Below, piece after piece: positions 1 through 4,869 of a stretch of DNA of 10,428 nucleotides; the first letter of the stretch is position 1, and the number at the start of each line of letters is the position of its first letter. The stretch is from Candidatus Blautia equi (GTDB lineage Bacteria; Bacillota; Clostridia; Lachnospirales; Lachnospiraceae): assembly GCA_018064695.1 (NCBI GenBank), contig JAGHUU010000244.1, forward strand, positions 1-10,428. Reading direction: 5' to 3'. The notes under the pieces were generated by a model that made no database searches, was not told the DNA's origin, and saw only the letters and a program-made list of their open reading frames with translations. Both the position numbers and the translations under genes were made by a program.

Positions 1-899
1 TTCATGGAAAAGAATTCTACCTCTGCGCCATGAGCCTTCAGAGTCTCAGCCACCTGCATAAATGCTTCTTTTACTTCAGGATTCAGGCCCTCTCCCAGAT
101 ACTCCTCCGGAATACCGAACTTCATGCCTTTTACATCCTCTGTGAGCTCACTTAAGAAATCCAGATCCGTTCTGTCAAGGGAGGTGCTGTCCTTTGTATC
201 TTTACCGGAGATGATCTCCAGAAGGGCTGCACAGTCTTTTACATCCTTAGCCACAGGTCCGATCTGATCCAGGGAGGATGCATATGCGATCAGTCCATAG
301 CGGGATACGGTTCCGTAAGTAGGTTTGATACCGGTCACACCGCAGAAAGAACTTGGCTGACGGATAGAACCGCCGGTGTCGGAGCCGAGAGCCAGGAATG
401 CTTCCCCTGCTGCAACTGCTGCACAGGAACCGCCGGAGGAACCGCCCGGAACATGTTCTGTATTCCATGGGTTTCTGGTGATGCCGTATGCAGAGGTCTC
501 AGTGGTACTTCCCATGGCGAACTCATCCATATTGGTCTTTCCGATAATTACAAGGCCGGCTGCATCCAGCTTATCGATTACTTCCGCATTGTACTGCGGC
601 TCAAAGTTTTCAAGGATCTTAGATGCACAGGTGGTCTTCTTTCCATATACACAGATATTATCCTTGATCGCGATTGGAACACCTGCCAGCGGGCCGGTGT
701 AAGTGCCATCATCGATACCTTTCTGTACCTCTGCAGCGCGTTTCAGTGCATCCTCTTTATAAGTGTCCAGAAAAGCATGGACCTCTCCATCCTTTTCCTC
801 AATCACATCAAATACATAACGCACCGCATCCTCCACGGACACCTCATGCGCTTTGATCTTTTCAGCCAGCTGAAGGGCTGTATACTTTCCTAAATCCAT
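1..899 (-). CDS. gatA: GatA, amidase subunit of Asp/Glu-tRNA amidotransferase (partial, C-terminal part off the left edge)
   Basis: GatA hydrolyses glutamine and passes the ammonia to GatB, which amidates Asp-tRNA(Asn) and/or Glu-tRNA(Gln) in the cytoplasm. I translated this frame by hand: it opens MDLGKYTALQLAEKI and stays open to the window edge, giving 299 codons of a protein normally near 485-490 residues. The amidase-signature Ser-cisSer-Lys triad is intact: Lys79 in AIKDN, Ser154 in the GGSSGGS loop and Ser178 in SDTGGSIRQP. These positions match those I recall for the Staphylococcus GatA. The ATG at 897-899 has an AGGAGG at 908-913 with 8 nt spacing, which fixes the start. It lies 15 bp after gatC, so the two are co-transcribed. 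gatB would be expected next, outside the window. The identification is firm; only the missing end is unseen. Confidence 0.97.
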   Translation of the reverse strand, partial: MDLGKYTALQLAEKIKAHEVSVEDAVRYVFDVIEEKDGEVHAFLDTYKEDALKRAAEVQKGIDDGTYTGPLAGVPIAIKDNICVYGKKTTCASKILENFEPQYNAEVIDKLDAAGLVIIGKTNMDEFAMGSTTETSAYGITRNPWNTEHVPGGSSGGSCAAVAAGEAFLALGSDTGGSIRQPSSFCGVTGIKPTYGTVSRYGLIAYASSLDQIGPVAKDVKDCAALLEIISGKDTKDSTSLDRTDLDFLSELTEDVKGMKFGIPEEYLGEGLNPEVKEAFMQVAETLKAHGAEVEFFSM

Positions 900-914
900 A
901 TGATCTGCCTCCTG

Positions 915-1208
915 TTAACCGATGGTCTTCGGTACCTGATACTGCCATTCCTTGGATTTCGGTGCATTGGCCAGCATGGCTTCTTTAGCATCCCCGTTGG
1001 TCACCACATCCTCACGAAATACGTTTTCGTCCCCAAAAATATGTGTCAGAGGCTCCACATCCTCCGTATCAAGCTCGTTTAATTTATCTACATAATCCAG
1101 CATCTTCTGCATGTCTTCTTTCGCTGCGCTTTTTGCTTCCTCGGTGAGGGAAAGCTTTGCAAGAATACATACATTTTCGATGGTCTCATCATTGATGATC
1201 TGTGCCAT
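915..1208 (-). CDS. gatC: GatC, small subunit of Asp/Glu-tRNA amidotransferase
   Basis: GatC is the small, non-catalytic subunit that wraps around GatA and GatB and stabilises the complex. The 97-residue product has the family's usual length and layout. An N-terminal helical part (about residues 5-45, ending LNELDTEDVEPLTH) leads to the middle segment with FREDVV. The tail carries the characteristic ending VPKTIG, which in known structures packs against GatA and GatB. The ATG at 1206-1208 is preceded by AAGGAGG (1218-1224) with 9 nt spacing. The gene sits 76 bp after aspS and 15 bp before gatA. I see no terminator in the aspS-gatC gap, so aspS, gatC and gatA probably share a transcript. That order fits a dedicated module making Asn-tRNA(Asn) from misacylated Asp-tRNA(Asn). 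Confidence 0.95.
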   Translation of the reverse strand: MAQIINDETIENVCILAKLSLTEEAKSAAKEDMQKMLDYVDKLNELDTEDVEPLTHIFGDENVFREDVVTNGDAKEAMLANAPKSKEWQYQVPKTIG

Positions 1209-1284
1209 AATTGTTTTCCTCCTTCTCCAGAATCTTTAACGGAAAAGTGTTTCTTCTATAATAAATATATTTCTGTTCCTGTGA

Positions 1285-2619
1285 TCACGGATCCAGACGG
1301 TTCAGGTCTCTTGGGAAGAGGCAGGTCTCGCGAATGTTGTCCAATCCAATGAGCTGCATGGTGAGACGCTCAAGACCGATACCCAGTCCACCGTGAGGCG
1401 GCATACCGTGCTTGAAGGTATCCAGATACTGCTCCATGCCCTCCTCTGTCATGCCGCGGTCTGCGATCTTCTGGATCAGCATGTTGTAGTCGTGAATACG
1501 CTGACCGCCTGTAGTAACCTCAAGTCCTCTGAACAGAAGGTCAAAGCTCATGGTGAATCTGGAATCCTCAGGATCATCCATAGCATAGAAAGGTCTCTTC
1601 TTGGATGGATAGTGGGTGATAAATACAAAGTCAGAGCCGTACTCCTCCTGGAAATATCTGCCGATCAGAGCTTCCTCCTCCGGTTCTAAATCGTATGGGT
1701 TACGGATCTTTCTATCATATTTCTCGGAAACCAGTTCTTTGGCCTTATCAAATCTGACTGCCGGAATTTTAGATACATCCGGAAGGGTAACGTTTAAGAT
1801 CTGCAGCTCTTTTGCATAATCCTTTTTCAGAACTTCCATAGCATACTGAAGGAATCCGGTCTCCATGGACATGATCTCCTCATAGCTGTCAATGTAGCCC
1901 ATCTCAAAGTCTAAGCTGGTGTACTCATTCAGATGGCGCTTGGTGTTGTGTTTTTCTGCACGGAATACAGGACCGGTCTCAAATACTCTGTCAAATACGC
2001 CGACCATCATCTGTTTATAAAACTGCGGGCTCTGTGCAAGAACTGCAGGTTTATGGAAATAAGTCAGCTTGAATAAGTTAGCACCGCCCTCTGCACCGCG
2101 GGATCCAATCTTAGGAGAATGGATCTCGGTAAATCCGTTCTCATATAAATAATCACGGAAGGCTCTTGTAAGACCCTCCTGAATTTTAAATTTTGCACGC
2201 TCCTGCAGGTTTCTTAAAGAAACGGAACGCACATTTAACTTTGCTTCCAGGGAAGTATTTAATTTCCATTTATCAATAGCCAGCGGCAGCGGCTCTGCAG
2301 GTGTGGAAAGGATATCCACAGATTCGATCTGCAGCTCTCTTCCGTGAGGAGCTCTCTCCTCCTCTGCAATTTTACCGGTGACGCGTACTGTCATGGCTTC
2401 TTTCAGATCATGAACAGATACATTCACTTCTGCATTACCAATGATCACACTCTGAAAGAGACCTTCTCTTCTTCTAAGGATCACAAATACCACATCACCC
2501 ATATTTCGGATGCTGTGGATCGCTCCTTCCACTGTCACACTGGTGCCAAGGACTTCATCGCTCATGAGCCTGTCCCAGGCGCACACATCTTTTTTCCATG
2601 CTCCATCCATAAATTTCAT
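1285..2619 (-). CDS. aspS: Aspartyl-tRNA synthetase, short archaeal/genomic type, probably non-discriminating (Asp/Asn)
   Basis: This class II synthetase charges tRNA(Asp), and probably tRNA(Asn), with aspartate. At 444 residues it is the compact type found in archaea and some Clostridia, not the roughly 590-residue bacterial AspRS with its inserted GAD domain. An N-terminal OB-fold anticodon-binding domain (about residues 20-110) is followed by the catalytic core. Motif 1 is near FTEIHSPKI (about 162), motif 2 is FRAEKHNTKRHLNE (about 218) and motif 3 is GLGIGLERLTMQ (about 410). His35 in GAIHSIRNMG falls where non-discriminating archaeal-type enzymes have His and discriminating ones Trp; this alignment is from memory. 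Adjacent gatC and gatA support relaxed specificity. I chose the ATG at 2617-2619 (MKFMDG), with a GAGG at 2629-2632 spaced 9 nt. The frame is open further upstream to 2682, but those codons run through the terminator hairpin and its U-tract. ATG at 2610 is an alternative. Confidence 0.93.
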   Translation of the reverse strand: MKFMDGAWKKDVCAWDRLMSDEVLGTSVTVEGAIHSIRNMGDVVFVILRRREGLFQSVIIGNAEVNVSVHDLKEAMTVRVTGKIAEEERAPHGRELQIESVDILSTPAEPLPLAIDKWKLNTSLEAKLNVRSVSLRNLQERAKFKIQEGLTRAFRDYLYENGFTEIHSPKIGSRGAEGGANLFKLTYFHKPAVLAQSPQFYKQMMVGVFDRVFETGPVFRAEKHNTKRHLNEYTSLDFEMGYIDSYEEIMSMETGFLQYAMEVLKKDYAKELQILNVTLPDVSKIPAVRFDKAKELVSEKYDRKIRNPYDLEPEEEALIGRYFQEEYGSDFVFITHYPSKKRPFYAMDDPEDSRFTMSFDLLFRGLEVTTGGQRIHDYNMLIQKIADRGMTEEGMEQYLDTFKHGMPPHGGLGIGLERLTMQLIGLDNIRETCLFPRDLNRLDP

Positions 2620-2656
2620 AATCCTCATCCTCGCTTTCTTAAAATCCTTCTTTATA

Positions 2657-2706
2657 TAAAATAAAAAATCCTGGGTCACCAACAGAAACCTGAGGTGAAC
2701 CAGGAT
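2657..2706 (-). terminator. Rho-independent terminator between the ANTAR gene and aspS
   Basis: On the minus strand, ATCCTGG plus TCACC (from 2706 downward) pairs with GGTGA plus CCAGGAT (ending at 2668). This gives 7 and 5 base pairs separated by one mismatch, around a loop of about 13 nt. A T-rich tail, TTTTTTATTTTA, follows directly. It ends the GS-ANTAR transcript. Because only about 40 nt separate the tail from the aspS start codon, it may also act as an attenuator in the aspS leader. Confidence 0.88.
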
Positions 2707-2715
2707 CGGATTTTC

Positions 2716-2733
2716 GATTACTTCATTGTAATC
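2716..2733 (-). promoter_or_regulatory. 6-bp hairpin with A1/G4 hexaloop upstream of the aspS terminator (candidate ANTAR target element)
   Basis: The minus strand reads GATTAC-AATGAA-GTAATC: a perfect 6-bp stem closing a 6-nt loop with A at position 1 and G at position 4. Published ANTAR target RNAs carry paired hexaloop hairpins with conserved A1 and G4 next to a terminator. Here the hairpin ends 9 nt before the terminator stem. No convincing second A1/G4 hexaloop overlapping the terminator was found, so the assignment is tentative. The same bases also contain a possible -10 box, and the repeat could instead be a DNA operator. Confidence 0.35.
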
Positions 2734-2752
2734 ACCAATAGCTTATTTCCAA
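2725..2752 (-). promoter_or_regulatory. Candidate sigma-70 type promoter for aspS-gatCA, upstream of the terminator
   Basis: TTGGAA (minus strand, 2747-2752), 16 bp, then TACAAT (2725-2730) resembles a housekeeping promoter, matching consensus at 4 of 6 and 5 of 6 positions. Transcription would start near 2718 and run straight into the terminator at 2657-2706 before reaching aspS. I see no better promoter between the ANTAR stop codon and aspS. The match is moderate and the region is AT-rich, so chance is possible. Confidence 0.35.
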
Positions 2753-2767
2753 AGCTTCTATATATAA

Positions 2768-3322
2768 TTACACTTCATCATAGATCATAAGCAGCAGCAT
2801 CTGCGCACTTTCCACCATGGAGTTTCCGGAGTCCATACTGCATTTCTGTATATAGCGGTAGGCCTCATCCTCACTTAAATGGTTTCGTTCCATCAGCATC
2901 ATCTTTGCATTGTTGATGTAATTCTGCTCCTTTTCGCTTCTCTGCTTTGGTCTTTTATGTTCCTTCTTCCATCTGCGCTCGATCTGGCTGAGCATCATGT
3001 TGATGGTGTTCACCAGTTCACTTGTCTTCATGGGAAGACTGACAGTCAGAATAGAATTTGGGGCCTCATGAATTACCCGCTCCGATGCCAGAAGCAGCAT
3101 CTGGAAATCTTTGGGCATATATTCCAGCACATCCCGGTAATACATATCCGGCATGTGGTAGCCGCAGATCAGAACGCCCCGCTCCAGATCCGTCATTTTA
3201 TCCAGTGCCTGACCTCCTGAATTACAGACAGAGGCTACGGTAAAGCCATGCCGCACCAGAATGGACTGGATCTTTTTTGCATCTTCAATTTTCGGTAAAA
3301 CCACCACGATGCTGGCGCCCAT
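2768..3322 (-). CDS. ANTAR-domain response-regulator-like antiterminator (NitR/NasT type)
   Basis: A 184-residue protein with a degenerate receiver domain (about residues 1-110), a basic helical linker (about 112-132, rich in Lys and Arg) and a C-terminal ANTAR domain (about 130-182). The ANTAR part shows the typical pattern AKMMLMERNHLSEDEAYRYI, then QKCSMDSGNSMVESAQM. ANTAR domains bind paired hexaloop hairpins in nascent RNA and prevent terminator formation. The receiver lacks the usual acidic pair near the N-terminus (LPK in its place). It has Gly54 in ICGYHMPDM where the phosphoacceptor Asp should be, although Lys99 is kept. Activity is therefore probably not controlled by phosphorylation. 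The ATG at 3320-3322 has a GGGAGG at 3330-3335 with 7 nt spacing. The gene follows the GS gene by 44 bp. In several clostridia an ANTAR regulator downstream of glnA is involved in nitrogen control, which fits this position. Confidence 0.92.
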   Translation of the reverse strand: MGASIVVVLPKIEDAKKIQSILVRHGFTVASVCNSGGQALDKMTDLERGVLICGYHMPDMYYRDVLEYMPKDFQMLLLASERVIHEAPNSILTVSLPMKTSELVNTINMMLSQIERRWKKEHKRPKQRSEKEQNYINNAKMMLMERNHLSEDEAYRYIQKCSMDSGNSMVESAQMLLLMIYDEV

Positions 3323-3366
3323 CCAGTGCCCTCCCCTCTATTTTATATATGGTCAGACGAACAGGC

Positions 3367-4671
3367 TTATACTCGATAGAGGTAGTTCTCAAGCTCCCAT
3401 TCTGTAACCTGACAGATGTATTTATGCCATTCTTTTTCCTTGGCAGATACATACTGTTTACAGAACTCTTCGCCAAGAACCTCCTTCACCCATGTGCTGT
3501 TCTTAAAGATGGAAATGGCCTCCTGAAGGCTTTCCGGAAGTCTTGGAATACTCTCCTCCGGCTCCTCCCCGGTAGTCATTAAAGGTTCTGTCTGTTTTTC
3601 AATTCCGTCGATACCTGCGGAGAGACATACGGCAAAGAGCAGGTATGGATTTGCAGAAGCATCAGGGCTTTTGAACTCAACGCCAAGCTCCGCACCGTTG
3701 ATATTTGATACCTTGATTACGGAATTCGGGTCTTTATCAGAACAGGAAAGGCCGTAAGTAGCATCAAATCCAGGTACCAGACGTTTATAGGAATTTACCA
3801 GCGGATTGGTGATCAGTGCCATCTCTTTTCCATGGGCTAACAGGCCGCCGGCAAAATAATAAGCTTCTTTACTTAATTTAGAAGGATCGGATGGATCGGC
3901 AAATACGTTCTTTCCATCTTTATAGAGGGTAAAACGTACATGGGTTCCGGATCCATAAACACCCTGTACAGGCTTTGGCATAAAGGTGGCGTGAAGACCG
4001 TGACGTTTTGCGATGGTTCTTACTACCATCTTGAATGTGGTAAGGTCATCTGCCATCTTATTCATTTCAGCAGGTCTGAAGTCAATCTCATGCTGTGCCG
4101 GAGCTGCCTCGTGAAGGGATGCCTTCACTTCAAGTCCCATATCCTCCAGTGTAAGAACGATATCTCTTCTGGCGTTTTCGCCAAGATCCAGCGGGCTGAT
4201 GTCCAGATAGCTGGCTTTTTCGTGGGTCACTGTGGTAGGCAGACCGTTTTCATCTGTATGGAATAAAAAGAACTCGCACTCAGGATCTGCATAACAGGTG
4301 TAGCCCTTAGCTGCTGCTTTTCTTGCAGTCTCCTTCAGGATATATCTTCCGCCGGTAGGATAAGGTTTGCCGTCCTCCCCGTATACATTACAGAGCATTC
4401 TGGCTACCTTTCCCTGCTGTGGACGCCACGGAAGAATGGTAAAGGTATCAAGATCCGGATGCAGGTAAAGGGTGGTTCCTCTCTCTGCCACAATGCCGGA
4501 TATGAAATTGCCGTCCACACGGCACTCGTTATCCAGAGCTCTTGGAAGCTCTCTGGCGGTAACTGCTATATTCTTTAATGCACCAAACATATCAGTAAAC
4601 TGAAGGCGGACAAACTCCACATCCTCATCTTCTGCCATCTGCAGGATTTCTTCCTTGGTATATTCAGACAT
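3367..4671 (-). CDS. glnA: Type I glutamine synthetase family protein with substituted active-site residues
   Basis: Canonical GS makes glutamine from glutamate, ammonia and ATP as a cytoplasmic dodecamer. The 434-residue product has the length and fold order of the short GSI-alpha type: N-terminal domain with FTDMFGALKN (Asp27), then the catalytic domain. Metal and substrate residues are present: Glu131 and Glu133 (DPECEFF), Glu188 and Glu195 (LHEAAPAQHEID), His244 (GSGTH) and Arg297 (NSYKRLVPG). Compared with Bacillus GlnA from memory, the flap Glu (GYEAP) is Asp303, the Arg of NRS is Pro315, the next Arg (IRIP) is Lys320, and the Arg after the last catalytic Glu (Glu332) is Lys334. The feedback-related Arg62 is Ala62. 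The protein may be an active but divergent GS, an enzyme with another amine or acid substrate, or a regulatory homologue. AAGGAG at 4679-4684, spaced 7 nt, supports the start. Its place between gltBD and the ANTAR gene argues for a role in ammonia assimilation. Confidence 0.87.
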   Translation of the reverse strand: MSEYTKEEILQMAEDEDVEFVRLQFTDMFGALKNIAVTARELPRALDNECRVDGNFISGIVAERGTTLYLHPDLDTFTILPWRPQQGKVARMLCNVYGEDGKPYPTGGRYILKETARKAAAKGYTCYADPECEFFLFHTDENGLPTTVTHEKASYLDISPLDLGENARRDIVLTLEDMGLEVKASLHEAAPAQHEIDFRPAEMNKMADDLTTFKMVVRTIAKRHGLHATFMPKPVQGVYGSGTHVRFTLYKDGKNVFADPSDPSKLSKEAYYFAGGLLAHGKEMALITNPLVNSYKRLVPGFDATYGLSCSDKDPNSVIKVSNINGAELGVEFKSPDASANPYLLFAVCLSAGIDGIEKQTEPLMTTGEEPEESIPRLPESLQEAISIFKNSTWVKEVLGEEFCKQYVSAKEKEWHKYICQVTEWELENYLYRV

Positions 4672-4723
4672 ATTTATTCTCCTTTATCACTTTCAGGTAT
4701 CGTTTATGAGATTGAATATCAAC

Positions 4724-4752
4724 ATTTTATCTCAGAGAAAAGTTGCCTGCAA
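4724..4752 (-). promoter_or_regulatory. Weak second promoter candidate just upstream of the GS gene
   Basis: TTGCAG (minus strand, 4747-4752), 17 bp, then TAAAAT (4724-4729) lies after the leader terminator. It would bypass the attenuator and give a 5' leader of about 45 nt. The -35 match is only 3 of 6, in AT-rich sequence, so this may be chance. It matters because, if real, GS would not depend wholly on antitermination. Confidence 0.25.
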
Positions 4753-4758
4753 GCTCTT

Positions 4759-4814
4759 AAAATAAAAAAAAAGAGGCACTCTTCCCGTAGAATCACATCT
4801 ACAGGAAGAACGCC
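4759..4814 (-). terminator. Intrinsic terminator/attenuator in the GS leader, also downstream of gltD
   Basis: On the minus strand a 17-bp stem (5' arm 4798-4814, 3' arm 4775-4791) has only three G-T wobbles and no mismatches. The loop is 6 nt (TGTGAT) and the tail is TCTTTTTTTTTATTTT. This is a very strong rho-independent terminator. It ends gltBD transcripts and, because a consensus promoter lies immediately upstream and the GS start codon about 90 nt downstream, it would also stop GS leader transcripts unless antitermination occurs. The 5' arm can alternatively pair with upstream RNA (hairpin 4806-4823). Confidence 0.93.
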
Positions 4815-4823
4815 TTTGTTCTT
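4806..4823 (-). promoter_or_regulatory. Alternative (antiterminator) hairpin with A1/G4 hexaloop in the GS leader
   Basis: The minus strand reads AAGAAC-AAAGGC-GTTCTT: a perfect 6-bp stem with a 6-nt loop that has A at position 1 and G at position 4, as in ANTAR-binding hexaloops. Its 3' arm and half of its loop (4806-4814) are the base of the terminator's 5' arm, so the two structures exclude each other. Transcription from the promoter at 4829-4857 would start around 4822, at the foot of this stem. The usual first hexaloop hairpin (P1) is not evident upstream. This is inferred from sequence geometry plus the adjacent ANTAR gene. Confidence 0.55.
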
Positions 4824-4846
4824 GTGGTATTATAGCAACCACAAGA
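4820..4846. repeat. 27-bp inverted repeat centred on the GS promoter -10 box
   Basis: Perfect 9-bp arms, TCTTGTGGT and ACCACAAGA, are separated by 9 bp that begin or end (depending on strand) with the -10 hexamer. The repeat runs from the promoter spacer to about +3. As DNA it is a good operator candidate for a dimeric repressor or activator. As RNA, in read-through from gltD, it would form a stable hairpin that competes with the hexaloop hairpin for the bases AAGA. It has no U-tract and is not itself a terminator. It does not match the Bacillus GlnR/TnrA or CodY boxes as I know them. Confidence 0.6.
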
Positions 4847-4857
4847 TTCTTTGTCAA
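4829..4857 (-). promoter_or_regulatory. Consensus sigma-70 type promoter for the GS leader
   Basis: TTGACA (minus strand, 4852-4857), exactly 17 bp, then TATAAT (4829-4834): both hexamers match consensus at every position, with the optimal spacing. The start site is expected near 4822. The promoter lies 12 bp after the gltD stop codon and drives into the terminator at 4759-4814. An unregulated promoter this strong would be wasteful, which fits control by the overlapping inverted repeat and/or by antitermination. Confidence 0.88.
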
Positions 4858-4869
4858 CAATAAACTATT

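Noticed and set aside
376..893. Small plus-strand open frames within gatA
   Set aside because: The minus strand encodes GatA continuously with its full catalytic triad. These frames are shadows without ribosome binding sites or recognisable domains.
2620..2682. Longer aspS start at 2682 adding 21 residues
   Set aside because: Those codons read through the terminator stem and U-tract and give an untypical lysine- and phenylalanine-rich leader. The MKFMDG start has a properly spaced GAGG.
2620..2767. T-box leader ahead of aspS
   Set aside because: The leader is too short, and I see no T-box motif or specifier-loop arrangement before the terminator.
4731..4791. Terminator 3' arm can also pair with downstream GGCAACTTTTCTC (about 12 bp with one bulge and two G-U pairs)
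   Set aside because: The downstream partner is transcribed only after the U-tract, so it cannot prevent termination. It could at most reshape readthrough RNA.
4820..4846. The 9-bp inverted repeat as the gltD terminator
   Set aside because: No U-tract follows it on the minus strand. The real terminator is at 4759-4814, and this repeat overlaps the promoter.
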